Below, one piece after another: positions 27,317-36,316 of a DNA stretch of 54,680 bases (position 1 is its first letter; the number at the start of each line of letters is the position of its first letter). Origin of the DNA: CAYVQZ01 sp964453435 (GTDB taxonomy: Bacteria; Abyssobacteria; SURF-5). The notes under the pieces are model-generated. The model was not told the DNA's origin. It did not search any database and was given only the letters and a program-made list of their open reading frames with translations. The DNA lies in contig CAYVQZ010000037.1 in the NCBI GenBank assembly GCA_964453435.1, positions 1-54,680 on the forward strand, given 5' to 3'. The position numbers and the translations under genes are program-made.

Positions 27317-27997
27317 ATGCCGGAACTCTCTTTAATTGACTTGCATATGCATACATTTCTCAGTGATGGTGAGCTTTTGCCTTCCGAGCTTGTGCAGCGC
27401 TGCCTGGCCGCCGGCTACTCGGCAATGGCCATAACGGACCATGCCGACTCGTCAAATTTGGAGATGCTCGTGGCCGCCGCGTGCAGGGTGGCGCGGGATT
27501 TTGAGGCGAAAGAGTATTCCCTTTGTGTGTTGCCGGGAGTCGAGTTGACGCATATCATACCGGAAATGATTGCAGAATTGACAGAGCGGGCGCGCGCTCT
27601 CGGGGCTCGAATTGTCGTGATGCACGGCGAGACGCCGGTCGAGCCTGTTCCGAGGGGAACGAATCGGGCCGCGATTGAGGCGGGTGTGGATATTCTTGCA
27701 CACCCCGGGCTCATAGGCATCGAGGAGGCGGAGCTCGCGCGCGAGAGGGGAGTGCTGCTTGAAATTACCACGAGAAAGGGGCATTGCCTTGCAAACGGCC
27801 GAGTGGCGCAGTTTGCCCGCGAGTGTGGGGCTCCGATGGTGTTGAACTCGGATACGCACTCTCCGGGCGATATACTCAATGACGAGTTGAGAAGGAAAAC
27901 GATATTGGGGGCGGGCCTCGATGCGAGTTATCTGGAGACAATGGTCGATAACTCGCTTAAATTGGTTGAGAAGCGTAAGGGGAAGATTGGAACGTAG
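27317..27997 (+). CDS. PHP-domain metal-dependent phosphoesterase
   Basis: 226 residues. The PHP metal motif opens the protein (LIDLHMHTFLSDGE, H10, H12, D17). It is followed by AITDHADSSN, the VLPGVELTH segment, a late histidine in DILAHPGLI and the closing NSDTHSPGD. The PHP fold binds two or three metals and hydrolyses phosphate esters. The family includes histidinol phosphatase and small nucleotide phosphoesterases. No histidine gene is near, so the substrate stays open. The start at 27317 lies about 22 nt after the predicted transcription start. Confidence 0.85.
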   Translation: MPELSLIDLHMHTFLSDGELLPSELVQRCLAAGYSAMAITDHADSSNLEMLVAAACRVARDFEAKEYSLCVLPGVELTHIIPEMIAELTERARALGARIVVMHGETPVEPVPRGTNRAAIEAGVDILAHPGLIGIEEAELARERGVLLEITTRKGHCLANGRVAQFARECGAPMVLNSDTHSPGDILNDELRRKTILGAGLDASYLETMVDNSLKLVEKRKGKIGT

Positions 27998-28008
27998 GGA
28001 GGTTGAAA

Positions 28009-28470
28009 ATGAGACTGAGGCTGATTGTCACGGCACTTGGTTGCGCAGTTGTCCTGCTCGGCGCCGGTTGCGCTCGAAACACGGCAACCACCGCGGGCGA
28101 CACGGGGGCCGGCCAGGAGATAACAACGGGAATCCCTCTGGCGCCCGACTTCAGAATTCCGGATATCCCCGTTCCGGCCGGTTTCGATTTCGACAGAACG
28201 AATTCCTTTGTGTTTCAAAACGGAATAATCGATGTGGGTTCCATCCAGTATACGGGAAAGGAACACATCGCCGACGTCTTGCAGTTTTACAATGACGAGA
28301 TGCCCCGTTATAATTGGAAGCTTCTCAGCGTTGCCGAACACAATACCGTGACCATGAGTTTTGAGAAGCCGAATAAGACGTGCCAGGTGACGCTTATTCC
28401 AAAGACTCGCGGGACCGTGATTCAAATTTCGTTCTTCCCAAAGTCAAGCCCGCCACAGTCTCAATATTAG
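28009..28470 (+). CDS. Small conserved lipoprotein
   Basis: 153 residues from the ATG at 28009 (GGGAGG, 6 nt). The signal peptide ends in LLGAGC, a clear lipobox. The mature part has the phrase IPVPAGFDFDRTNSF, then YTGKEHIADVLQFYNDEMPRYNWKL and a C-terminal beta region with TCQVTLIPK. I recognise this arrangement from small lipoproteins of deltaproteobacteria-like genomes but cannot name a function. It lies 11 bp after the PHP gene and 19 bp before the TPR gene, so the three are probably one operon. Confidence 0.75.
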   Translation: MRLRLIVTALGCAVVLLGAGCARNTATTAGDTGAGQEITTGIPLAPDFRIPDIPVPAGFDFDRTNSFVFQNGIIDVGSIQYTGKEHIADVLQFYNDEMPRYNWKLLSVAEHNTVTMSFEKPNKTCQVTLIPKTRGTVIQISFFPKSSPPQSQY

Positions 28471-28489
28471 GGACATACGGGGAGCAACG

Positions 28490-29179
28490 ATGTCGCCACC
28501 GAGCCCAAAGGTTCAACGAAGGGACCTGAAAGAAGACCGCGTTTACGTTGCGTTGGTGGGGGCTGCGGATTTTTTTGCCCGTAACCGTCTCCGGATTGGT
28601 CTGGTTGTTCTTGCATTGGTAGCGATCTTTGCCATCGCTTACTTTTCGCATCTTCGCAGCCAGCGCCTGGCGGTCGAAGCGTCATGGGCCTTAAGCCAGG
28701 CGCAAAAACAGGAGTTGCCTTCCGAGAAAATCGCGGCGCTTGGAGAGGTTGTGGCGGAATATGGCGGCAGCGCGGCGGCCAAAGTCGCCCAATCCGAAAT
28801 CGCAAACTTATACTATGGCCTCGAACGCTATGAAGAAGCAATCGAAGTGTTTCAGCAGTTTCTCAAGCAGAACCCCGGGCATGTGCTTGCTCCCGCAGCC
28901 CTGGAGGGAATCGGCTACTGCCGCGAAGCGCTCCAGCAGTGGAGCGAGGCAAGGGATTCCTATCTGAAACTCATGGAACGGTATGCGGGAAGCGCGCAGG
29001 CGAAAAGGGCGCACTATCGCCTTGGCGTTTGCTACGAGAATCTGGGAGAAACGGAAAAAGCAATCGAATCATACGAGAAAACGATGGCGCTTCTGCCGGA
29101 AACCTTGTGGGTAGAGTATGCAAACGCGCGCCTGGCTTCTTTACGCCTCTCGGATGGCGCTCCTGTCAAAAGTCCGTAG
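28490..29179 (+). CDS. Membrane-anchored TPR protein (YfgM-like layout)
   Basis: 229 residues. A cytoplasmic tail of about 30 residues precedes one membrane helix (RIGLVVLALVAIFAIAYF). A periplasmic run of four to five TPR units follows, with repeats such as SEIANLYYGLERYEEAIEVF and RLGVCYENLGETEKAIESY. The tail, single helix and TPR layout resembles YfgM, which associates with the Sec translocon and periplasmic chaperones. The resemblance is structural only. A good ribosome site (GGGGAG) precedes the ATG. Confidence 0.75.
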   Translation: MSPPSPKVQRRDLKEDRVYVALVGAADFFARNRLRIGLVVLALVAIFAIAYFSHLRSQRLAVEASWALSQAQKQELPSEKIAALGEVVAEYGGSAAAKVAQSEIANLYYGLERYEEAIEVFQQFLKQNPGHVLAPAALEGIGYCREALQQWSEARDSYLKLMERYAGSAQAKRAHYRLGVCYENLGETEKAIESYEKTMALLPETLWVEYANARLASLRLSDGAPVKSP

Positions 29180-29710
29180 CCGCCATCCGAACAAGCAGAG
29201 TGACCGGCCCGCCTAACCGTTATGTTCCCACCGGAAATCGTATGCTTTTCTCTTCCTCAGAGGAACAGTGACGGCTGTGAACGCCGTTATTCGTCGTGTG
29301 TAGTCATTGTCTGTGAGATTTACTGCTCCGGCGGGCGATCTTGTCGACATGGGACTGCCGCCGGCAGGCGCAGACCGTTTGACAACAATGCCTTTTTCTG
29401 GTACCATTTGCGGTGCGGACGGGCTTGGTGAGTGTTCCGATAATTGGTTGACGCCCGCTCCGGGGACAGTGAATCTGTCTCACGATTACGGATATTTCCG
29501 AAATGGCAGCGGAGGGGACTGTACCAGGTTTACGGGATATCTTTTTCTTCGCTGAGCGTAGCGAAGTCCCGCCAAAGGCGGGATAGAATCGGGACTGTCC
29601 CCGAAGCGTGCGCTGATCAATCGTGAGACACGCTCACAGTCTCCTGCGGGGCGATTTTCGGTCGAACATACAGTTATCGGACAGATACCCGGCGCTCGGA
29701 AACGCATGAT
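29180..29710. other. Intergenic repeat-rich region
   Basis: 531 bp with no convincing gene. It contains an inverted pair of dispersed-repeat modules and two tandem hairpins, annotated separately as copy E. Sequence downstream, to 29710, is the leader of the tRNA-Gln gene; its promoter was not identified. Confidence 0.6.
29459..29648. repeat. Dispersed intergenic repeat, copy E (inverted pair with hairpins)
   Basis: Left module 29459-29520 is reversed relative to the right module. Two hairpins follow at 29547-29566 and 29567-29583, each with perfect 7-bp arms. The right module runs 29584-29648. The 18-base string tagaatcgggactgtccc (29584-29601) is identical to 46881-46898, and the actgtccccgaagc string matches copy A. 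Confidence 0.65.
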
Positions 29711-29783
29711 TGGGGAGTCGTCGAACTGGTAAGACGCCTGACTCTGGATCAGGAAGCTGCAGGTTCGAGTCCTGCCTCCCCAG
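29711..29783 (+). tRNA. tRNA-Gln(CTG)
   Basis: A 73-nt cloverleaf: acceptor TGGGGAG/CTCCCCA, D-stem CGTC/GACG, anticodon arm CCTGA-CTCTGGA-TCAGG with anticodon CTG, T-arm GCAGG/CCTGC. U1-A72 and discriminator G73 are typical of glutamine tRNAs. The CCA end is not encoded. Confidence 0.93.
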
Positions 29784-29819
29784 CCGGTGGGCGAAAATTG
29801 GGGAGAATCTCGTTGGATT

Positions 29820-29868
29820 TGACGGCTTGGCTCCGTCATATGTTCTTGTTTTTTTTTTGCCCAAATGC
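29820..29868 (+). terminator. Rho-independent terminator after tRNA-Gln
   Basis: Stem TGACGG/CCGTCA (29820-29825, 29833-29838) with a 7-nt loop, followed by a T-rich run that includes at least ten consecutive Ts. Confidence 0.7.
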
Positions 29869-29884
29869 TATACTGATTGCGATT
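29856..29884 (+). promoter_or_regulatory. Sigma-70 promoter of tRNA-Glu and the rplU operon
   Basis: TTGTTT (29856-29861), 17-bp spacer, TATACT (29879-29884). The start near 29891 is about 33 nt before the tRNA-Glu gene. It overlaps the T-run of the preceding terminator. Confidence 0.55.
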
Positions 29885-29923
29885 GTGGCGCCCCGGATAG
29901 GGAATTGTTCGTCGCAAAGGTGT

Positions 29924-29999
29924 GGCCCCTTCGTCTAGTGGCCTAGGACGGGTGGTTCTCAGCCATCAAACGGGGGTTCGATTCCCCCAGGGGCTACCA
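29924..29999 (+). tRNA. tRNA-Glu(CTC)
   Basis: A 76-nt cloverleaf with encoded CCA. Acceptor GGCCCCT/AGGGGCT, anticodon arm GGTGG-TTCTCAG-CCATC with anticodon CTC, T-arm GGGGG/CCCCC. The first pair reads G1-U72 and the discriminator is A73, where E. coli tRNA-Glu has G1-C72 and G73. It ends 77 bp before rplU and may be read through into it. Confidence 0.93.
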
Positions 30000-30076
30000 C
30001 TTTTTTTGCCTGTGTCCGACAAGACGCTGTGGTTTCAGGTGGAGGATACCGCTTTCCCCAAAAGGAGTCGTGAGGA

Positions 30077-30388
30077 ATGTACGCCATAATCAAGACAGGC
30101 GGTAAACAGTACAAAGTCGCGGAAGGCGACATTATAAAAATCGAGAAGCTGAACAGCGAAGTTGGCGAAACGGTTATTTTTGATGATGTAAAGCTCCTTG
30201 CGAAAGACGGAAAAGCCATTGCCGACAAGAGGAAACTCGAACCGGTCAAAGTCGAGGGAAAAGTGCTCGGCGTGGAAAAGGCGAAGAAGATAGTCGTCAT
30301 GAAATTCAAGCGGCGCAAGGGGTATAAGCGAAAGCAGGGACACCGCCAGCAGCACACGAAGCTTCAGGTCACAAAAATTCACGCATGA
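30077..30388 (+). CDS. rplU: Ribosomal protein L21
   Basis: 103 residues, the normal size. L21 binds 23S rRNA in the large subunit. Recognisable parts: MYAIIKTGGKQYKVAEGDI at the N-terminus, LEPVKVEGKVLGVEKAKKI, and the C-terminal RNA-binding block KFKRRKGYKRKQGHRQ(Q)HTKLQVTKI. An AAAGGAG site precedes the ATG. It heads the conserved block rplU-rpmA-obg-proB-proA. Confidence 0.97.
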   Translation: MYAIIKTGGKQYKVAEGDIIKIEKLNSEVGETVIFDDVKLLAKDGKAIADKRKLEPVKVEGKVLGVEKAKKIVVMKFKRRKGYKRKQGHRQQHTKLQVTKIHA

Positions 30389-30460
30389 TGTGCGGATGCG
30401 CGGGTTATGAATGGCCATCATTTCATACAGTGATATGCTCACAAGAGGAGGTGAGAGTAG

Positions 30461-30721
30461 TTGGCGCATAAGAAAGCCGGCGGCAGCTCTCGCAACGGGC
30501 GCGACAGCAACTCGCAGCGATTGGGCGTGAAGAGGTTTGGAGGCCAGCTCGTCAGGGCCGGCAATATAATTGTCCGTCAACGCGGAACTGCTATCCTTCC
30601 GGGGCTGAACGTAGGAGTGGGGCGAGACCATACTCTTTTTGCGAAAATCGACGGCGTCGTGAACTTCGACAGGACCGGAAAGACCAGGAAGAAGGTCTCC
30701 GTTCTCCCTGTGAGCCAGTAG
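30461..30721 (+). CDS. rpmA: Ribosomal protein L27
   Basis: 86 residues. L27 lies near the peptidyl-transferase centre and its N-terminus touches the tRNAs. The start is a TTG at 30461, fixed by the invariant N-terminus MAHKKAGGSSRNGRDS and by GAGGAGG upstream. There is no N-terminal extension of the kind cleaved in Firmicutes. The remainder (GVKRFGGQLVRAGNIIVRQRG) is canonical. The spacing to rplU is 72 bp. Confidence 0.96.
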   Translation: MAHKKAGGSSRNGRDSNSQRLGVKRFGGQLVRAGNIIVRQRGTAILPGLNVGVGRDHTLFAKIDGVVNFDRTGKTRKKVSVLPVSQ

Positions 30722-30802
30722 CCTTCCTCGCGAAGCTTCTCCTTTGCACGAACCCCACTCGCACTCGGGTCGAAGACGGAACATTCGGCCAGCACCTCGC
30801 CC

Positions 30803-32068
30803 ATGTTTGTCGACAAAGTAAAGATCAATGTGCAAGGCGGTGACGGCGGCGACGGATGTGTGAGCTTCCGGCGGGAGAAATACGTGCCGCGCGGCGGACC
30901 GGACGGCGGCGACGGCGGCAACGGGGGAAGCGTGATTCTGGTGGTGGACCCCGGCATTTCCACCCTTCTTGACCTCAAGTACCACCCCCTTCAGCGGGCC
31001 CGGAGGGGCGCGCACGGCAAAGGGAAAAACCAACACGGGAGGCGCGGAAGGGACAAGCTTGTTCCCGTTCCGCCGGGCACGACTGTTGTGGACGATGACA
31101 CCGGGGAAGTTCTTGCCGATTTGATTCGAGAGGGCGATTCGTTTGTGGCCGCGCGGGGCGGAAGGGGAGGCAAAGGAAATGCCAGCCTGGCAAACTTTCA
31201 CAACCGTCTTCCGCGTTTCGCCGAACTGGGCGAACCCGGAGAGCGGCGGGCGCTGCGGCTGGAACTGAAGCTTATCGCGGACATAGCTGTCATCGGCCTC
31301 CCGAATTCCGGCAAATCGACTCTGCTTTCGAGAATCTCGCAAGCTCATCCCAAGATAGCCAACTATCCCTTCACAACATTATCGCCCAACCTTGGAGTGG
31401 TCGACACTGAGAATTATCAACGGTTTGTCGTTGCTGACATTCCCGGGCTGATTGAAGGCGCCCACGAAGGCGTGGGGCTGGGCCACGATTTCCTGAGACA
31501 TATTGAAAGAACAAAGGTGCTTGTTTTTCTGCTGGATGCGAGCAATCCGGACCCTTCGGGCGACTATTACACGCTGGTCAGGGAGCTTGGCCTTCACGAC
31601 CGGACGCTGCTCGAAAAACCGCGGATAATCGCGGTCAACAAGATGGACCTGCCGCCCGCAAAGAAGAAATGGAATGAGATAAGGGGTCGGCTATCTGACG
31701 AGAATGCTCCCATAGCGTCCGTATCCGCCTTGGAGGGCCGCGGCTTGTCGGAACTCGTCACCCTGATGAATGATGCGGTTGAAGAAGAGCGGGGCCGAGG
31801 AGCCGTTGCGGCATCTCCCGTAGAATTTCAGAAGAGATATGTCTTTCGTCCCGAATTTACGGTGAGAAAGAAAGGAGCCGTTTTCGAGATCGCGGGAGAG
31901 AAGCCGGAGAGGTGGGCCGCCATGACCGACTTCGAGAATGAAGAGGCCGTGGGTCACTTGCGGCGCAAACTCGGGCATCTCGGCATCGATGCGGCATTGA
32001 GGCGCGAGGGGGCGAACGGTCCGGTGACGGTACGAATCGGAGAACATGAATTTGAATACTCGATTTGA
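30803..32068 (+). CDS. obg: Obg GTPase
   Basis: 421 residues. Obg is a ribosome-associated GTPase needed for 50S maturation and stress control. The glycine-rich Obg fold fills residues 1-160 (MFVDKVKINVQGGDGGDG). The G domain follows with G1 GLPNSGKST (165-173), G3 DIPGLIEGA and G4 NKMDLP. A C-terminal OCT-type domain of about 80 residues starts near RYVFRPEFTVRKKGAVFEI. Position after rpmA is the classical arrangement. The last 23 bp overlap the start of proB. Confidence 0.97.
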   Translation: MFVDKVKINVQGGDGGDGCVSFRREKYVPRGGPDGGDGGNGGSVILVVDPGISTLLDLKYHPLQRARRGAHGKGKNQHGRRGRDKLVPVPPGTTVVDDDTGEVLADLIREGDSFVAARGGRGGKGNASLANFHNRLPRFAELGEPGERRALRLELKLIADIAVIGLPNSGKSTLLSRISQAHPKIANYPFTTLSPNLGVVDTENYQRFVVADIPGLIEGAHEGVGLGHDFLRHIERTKVLVFLLDASNPDPSGDYYTLVRELGLHDRTLLEKPRIIAVNKMDLPPAKKKWNEIRGRLSDENAPIASVSALEGRGLSELVTLMNDAVEEERGRGAVAASPVEFQKRYVFRPEFTVRKKGAVFEIAGEKPERWAAMTDFENEEAVGHLRRKLGHLGIDAALRREGANGPVTVRIGEHEFEYSI

Positions 32069-33173
32069 TGACATTGACTTGCTTGTGGTGAAAATCGGCA
32101 CCACGCTCATATCGTCTTCGAAGGCGTTTCTCGATCGGGAAAAAATGCAGCCGATCGTTGAGGATATTGCCGATTTGCGGAAGCGCGGAACCAAAGTGAT
32201 CCTGGTTTCATCCGGCGCCATCGGCGCCGGTATGGGTGTGCTCGGGCTCAAGGTGCGGCCCAAGCTTTTACCGCAGAAACAGGCGGCGGCGGCAATCGGG
32301 CAGAGCAAGTTGATGCATTTTTACAAGGAGCTTTTCAACGCCTACGGTCTTCGAGTGGCGCAAATTCTTCTGACAAAGGACGATTTGGACGACCGTTCCA
32401 AGTATCTGAACGCTCGAAACACCATATCGACGCTGCTGCAGTACGAGACCATCATTCCCATCATAAACGAAAACGACACGATAGCGGTCGATGAGATAAA
32501 GTTTGGAGACAACGACACGCTCGCGGCGATAGTGGCCTCGAAAATGGAGGCCGACTTGCTTATAATTCTCTCGAACGTCGACGGGCTGTACGACTGCGAC
32601 CCGAGAAAGTCATCGGGCCCGAAATTGATTGAAGATGTGGCGGATATCACCGAAGACCTAAAGAAAATGTGCGGGACTCCGAGCGGGGAGACATCGGTCG
32701 GCGGAATGGCGGCGAAACTCGAGGCGGCGCGCATAGCGACCCGGTCATCAATCGGCATGGTCCTGGCCAACGGCGAACGGCCCCACGTTTTGCGCGATAT
32801 CTTCGGTGGCAGGAGCAAATTCACGTATTTCCAGCCGCGCCGGGAGAGCATTCCGGGTCGCAAACGGTGGATCGCCTTCGGCTCGGCTCCGCACGGAACA
32901 GTGAAAGTTGATGAAGGCGCAAGGCGCGCCCTTCTCGAGGGCGGCCGGAGCCTGCTGCCCTCCGGCATTGTCGATGTGAGCGGCTCTTTTGAGCGAGGGG
33001 ATACGATCAAGATTGTCGACGAATCAATGAGCGAGATAGCTCGCGGGCTGACCAATTACTCTGCGGAAGAGGTGAAGAAGATCAAGGGCTCGCACTCGAG
33101 CAAGATTGCGGAACTGCTCGGCCATAAAGATTACGACGAGGTGGTGCATCGCGACAATCTCGTTGTATTGTAA
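32046..33173 (+). CDS. proB: Glutamate 5-kinase
   Basis: 375 residues, normal for the form with a C-terminal PUA domain. It phosphorylates glutamate in the first step of proline synthesis. The amino-acid kinase domain shows LLVVKIGTTLISS, ILVSSGAIGAGMGVLGL, IINENDTIAVDEIKFGDND and LLIILSNVDGLYDCDP. The PUA domain begins near residue 275 (GTVKVDEGARRALLEGGRSLLPSGI). Its start overlaps obg by 23 bp, indicating coupled translation, and proA follows after 91 bp. Confidence 0.96.
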   Translation: MNLNTRFDDIDLLVVKIGTTLISSSKAFLDREKMQPIVEDIADLRKRGTKVILVSSGAIGAGMGVLGLKVRPKLLPQKQAAAAIGQSKLMHFYKELFNAYGLRVAQILLTKDDLDDRSKYLNARNTISTLLQYETIIPIINENDTIAVDEIKFGDNDTLAAIVASKMEADLLIILSNVDGLYDCDPRKSSGPKLIEDVADITEDLKKMCGTPSGETSVGGMAAKLEAARIATRSSIGMVLANGERPHVLRDIFGGRSKFTYFQPRRESIPGRKRWIAFGSAPHGTVKVDEGARRALLEGGRSLLPSGIVDVSGSFERGDTIKIVDESMSEIARGLTNYSAEEVKKIKGSHSSKIAELLGHKDYDEVVHRDNLVVL

Positions 33174-33264
33174 GGCAGCCTCATGTATTGATGGGGCACG
33201 CATGAGGAATCCGGTATGTTTCTGAACCAGAACACTATTCCTGCTACGTGAACGGAGAGAGAAC

Positions 33265-34533
33265 GTGACGGAGAAGACCGACATCGAGAAATCTCTTGTG
33301 GAAACGGCCAGACGCGCGCGCAAGGCCGCACAAGCGCTGGCGAACGCCTCGACGCGTGACAAGGACAGAGCGCTTTCCCTCTTGGCGGAACGCCTGAGAG
33401 GACGCTCAAATTATGTTTTGGAGCGAAACCGGGAGGATGTGGAACGCGCGCGGGCATCGGGCCTGGCGAACGCCTTGATCGACCGCCTCACCCTGACCGA
33501 TGACCGTATCGAAGCAATGGCGACAGGTCTCGAAGAAATTGTCAAGCTGGCGGACCCGGTCGGTGAGGCGGTGCGCATGTGGAGGAGGCCGAACGGGCTG
33601 AGAATCGGAAAAATACGGGTTCCGATTGGCGTCATCGGGTTTATTTACGAATCGCGTCCCAACGTAACCGTGGACGCTGCGGGCTTATGCTTGAAGAGCG
33701 GGAACGCAATCGTGCTTCGGGGCGGGTCCGAGGCTATCGCCTCAAACTCGGCGATAGCGGACGTTATTGCGGCGACGTTGGGAGAATCGAATCTTCCTGC
33801 AGACAGTGTGCAGCTTCTCAGGGTGACGGACCGGCTCGCCGTGAACCTGATGCTCAAGCTCGACCAATACATCGACCTCATTATTCCGCGCGGCGGCAAG
33901 CCCCTGATAAAGCTGGTGGTCGAGAATTCAACGATACCCGTGATCATGCATTTCGAGGGCATCTGCCACACGTATGTCGATGAGTTTGCCGACCTCGACA
34001 TGGCGGAGAGAATCTGCATGAACGCGAAGGTTCAAAGGCCCGGCGTCTGCAATGCGATGGAAACATTGCTGGTGCACTCGCGGGTCGCGGCGGAATTTTT
34101 GCCGCGCATGTGGAAGAAGTACTCTGAGGCCGGAGTGGAGATTCGGGGCTGCGAGAAGACCAGGATGGTTCTGGACAAGGCGCTTCCCGCCACCGAGGAG
34201 GATTGGGGAACCGAGTACCTCGACCTGATTCTTTCCGTGAAGGTGGTCGAATCGGTCGACGAAGCCATCGAGCACATTGCGCGATACGGGTCGGCTCACT
34301 CCGATGCGATCGTGACGGACAACTACAGCCGCGCACAGCGGTTTCTCGCCGAGGTGGATTCGTCGGCGGTCTTTGTCAATGCCTCCACTCGCTTCAACGA
34401 CGGGTTCGAATTCGGGTTGGGAGCGGAGATCGGGATAAGCACAAACAGGCTGCATTGCCGTGGTCCGATGGGACTGGAAGAACTGACCACAACGAAATAC
34501 ATCGTCTATGGGGACGGCCAAGTGAGAGAATAG
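33265..34533 (+). CDS. proA: Gamma-glutamyl phosphate reductase
   Basis: 422 residues from a GTG start with GGAGAG upstream. It reduces glutamyl 5-phosphate to the semialdehyde with NADPH, the step after ProB. It has the aldehyde-dehydrogenase fold. The catalytic cysteine is in NAKVQRPGVCNAMETLLVH, and the family block GLGAEIGISTNRLHCRGPMGLEELTT is near the C-terminus. It completes the proBA pair. Confidence 0.96.
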   Translation: MTEKTDIEKSLVETARRARKAAQALANASTRDKDRALSLLAERLRGRSNYVLERNREDVERARASGLANALIDRLTLTDDRIEAMATGLEEIVKLADPVGEAVRMWRRPNGLRIGKIRVPIGVIGFIYESRPNVTVDAAGLCLKSGNAIVLRGGSEAIASNSAIADVIAATLGESNLPADSVQLLRVTDRLAVNLMLKLDQYIDLIIPRGGKPLIKLVVENSTIPVIMHFEGICHTYVDEFADLDMAERICMNAKVQRPGVCNAMETLLVHSRVAAEFLPRMWKKYSEAGVEIRGCEKTRMVLDKALPATEEDWGTEYLDLILSVKVVESVDEAIEHIARYGSAHSDAIVTDNYSRAQRFLAEVDSSAVFVNASTRFNDGFEFGLGAEIGISTNRLHCRGPMGLEELTTTKYIVYGDGQVRE

Positions 34534-34652
34534 ATTTCAGGGGAGAAGGCCTGCATGGTTCGTGACAGATTTTCCTTTGCGCGACATGGTCCTGAATCCC
34601 CGCCTGGCTGTTCCGTCCGACTCACGCGCTTGAATCGGGATTCGAACGGAAA

Positions 34653-35678
34653 ATGTCCAAGCTGGTAGTTGAACCGCTCGGTTCCGGGCCACAGGACCTG
34701 AAGGGGCTGCTCGCCGAGATAGAGCCGCTCGCGGTTAGTCGTTTCGGTATCCAAGGGGCAAAGCGTATTCTTGCAAAGTGGCTTTCCCTGGTTTCCGAAG
34801 AAGCCGGCTTTGTGCTGTGTTCCGGCGGCGAATGCGTGGGGCTTCTGCTCTATTCCGCCGAGTACGAGCTCGGTTTCTCGTCGTTCCTGAGCGATTCCAG
34901 CGCGCAACGGCTGCCGCAGAACGCAACGATTGTCGTTTGTCATGTGCTGAAGCGATTCAGGAGCGCAAACGCGACAAACGAACGACTTCTGTTGAAATCG
35001 GCCGTCTCCTTTCTGCGTTCGACCAAATCAATCGAGACGATTGCGGTTCAACTGTCTCCAACCTATGAACTGGACCTCGAGGAGCCGCTTGCCCGCATGG
35101 GATTCATGAACTGCCGGCGTGTGAGAATGGAGCGCCGCCTGACCGGCCGGATTCCCGGGACCAACCCGCCGCCCGGGTTCCGAATCGAACCCATAGCATT
35201 CGAAGACGCGGACGACCTGAGGTCGGTCATCAACTCCGGTTATTTCTCGGAGATCGACGGCTACCTCTTCCCCGATATTGCGACGGTTTGTTCCGATTCC
35301 GGCCTTTTCAAGGAGTTTCTGAACTGCGCCTCCATCGACTTGACCGCCTCGGTGCTTGCCCGCATGGAAGGATACCCGTGCGGATGTGTGATTGCGCTGT
35401 CCGGCGACAACCGGCAACGCGGGCTGGTCGGTGTTGTGGCGGTGGCGCCCGGCATGCGCCGCAGGGGAATCGGGAGGGCCATGCTTCTTCGCTCGATGCA
35501 TCAGATGAAAAGGAACCATTGCACTCATGCCGCGCTCGCGGTCACCGTGGAGAACGAACCCGCCCGCTCGCTTTACTCGTCGCTCGGATTCGAGGATGCC
35601 GGTCGGTCCTCGGCAATTTCGGTCTGGAGACGCAGTGTCTCGCGCCCCTTGATGATTTTTCGGCGGCGGGAACGTTGA
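34653..35678 (+). CDS. GNAT acetyltransferase, probably two tandem domains
   Basis: 341 residues. The C-terminal half is a clear GNAT domain: VVAVAPGMRRRGIGRAMLLRSM is the acetyl-CoA pyrophosphate loop, followed by AALAVTVENEPARSLYSSLGFEDAGR. The N-terminal half has a similar length and strand pattern but lacks a good CoA loop, as in double-GNAT proteins with one inactive copy. It would move an acetyl group to an amine; no acceptor can be suggested. It lies about 120 bp after proA and might be read from the same transcript. Confidence 0.78.
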   Translation: MSKLVVEPLGSGPQDLKGLLAEIEPLAVSRFGIQGAKRILAKWLSLVSEEAGFVLCSGGECVGLLLYSAEYELGFSSFLSDSSAQRLPQNATIVVCHVLKRFRSANATNERLLLKSAVSFLRSTKSIETIAVQLSPTYELDLEEPLARMGFMNCRRVRMERRLTGRIPGTNPPPGFRIEPIAFEDADDLRSVINSGYFSEIDGYLFPDIATVCSDSGLFKEFLNCASIDLTASVLARMEGYPCGCVIALSGDNRQRGLVGVVAVAPGMRRRGIGRAMLLRSMHQMKRNHCTHAALAVTVENEPARSLYSSLGFEDAGRSSAISVWRRSVSRPLMIFRRRER

Positions 35679-35764
35679 ACGGTTTTTGACAAAGAATTGC
35701 ATGGGTTGCCTCCTGCCAAGACGCGGAGGAGTTCCCTTGAAATGATGCGGAAGGAGGAAACGTC

Positions 35765-35773
35765 TTATCCACA
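35765..35773 (+). promoter_or_regulatory. DnaA-box sequence, isolated
   Basis: Exact TTATCCACA in the interval between the convergent GNAT and ridA genes. There is no array of boxes or AT-rich region, so it does not indicate an origin. Confidence 0.25.
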
Positions 35774-35919
35774 GATAACCGAAATCAGCGGATAAAAGAG
35801 GTCCTTCGCCCTGTTCTCCCTGACGTCTCCCTGTAGTTTACCAGCGGTTTCCGTTTCGTGCCCTATGAATCGAGCCGTGTCATTCGTCACAAAAATCCGT
35901 CTCTATCGCTGTGAATCGG

Positions 35920-36297
35920 TCACCGACACGCCACCACTTCGATTTCGACTTTTATGTCGAACGGGAGCCTGCCGGCCTGGATGCATGTTCGGGCAGGCGG
36001 GTTCGAGGTGAAGAACTGCGCATACACCTCGTTGAGGTCGCTGAAGTCGTTCATGTCGCTGAGATACACCGTGACCTTGAGAACTTTTTCCATGGAGGAG
36101 CCGATGTCCTCCAAAATCGCCTTGATGTTTTCGAGGGTCTGGCGCGCCTGTTCCTGAACTGTTCCGTCGACCAGCGTTCCGGTCTCGGTGTTCAACGGCC
36201 CCTGGCCGGAGACGAAAATGAGGTCGCCGCAGGCGACGACCGGCGAGTACGGTCCCACGGGCTTCGGTGCTTTGTTTGTCGAAATGATCTCTTTCAT
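35920..36297 (-). CDS. ridA: RidA family enamine/imine deaminase
   Basis: 125 residues from the ATG at 36297. RidA hydrolyses reactive 2-aminoacrylate and related imines released by PLP enzymes. The family pattern is intact: KAPKPVGPYSPVVACGDLIFVSGQGPL at the start, QTLENIKAILEDIGSSMEKVLKV in the middle, and the PART motif carrying the key Arg, followed by RLPFDIKVEIEVVA. It begins 19 bp after a threonine synthase-like PLP gene, a sensible partner because such enzymes leak enamines. Confidence 0.93.
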   Translation of the reverse strand: MKEIISTNKAPKPVGPYSPVVACGDLIFVSGQGPLNTETGTLVDGTVQEQARQTLENIKAILEDIGSSMEKVLKVTVYLSDMNDFSDLNEVYAQFFTSNPPARTCIQAGRLPFDIKVEIEVVACR

Positions 36298-36316
36298 TGC
36301 TGGTGACCTTTCACGT

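Noticed and set aside
29710..29946. Plus-strand open frame across the tRNA genes
   Set aside because: It runs through tRNA-Gln and a terminator and has no coding character.
30035..31348. Long minus-strand open frame of 437 codons over rplU, rpmA and obg
   Set aside because: It is antisense to three secure genes, has no family motifs, and reflects codon bias on the other strand.
35679..35919. DnaA box as evidence for a replication origin
   Set aside because: Only one exact box, no AT-rich unwinding region, and no dnaA or dnaN genes nearby.
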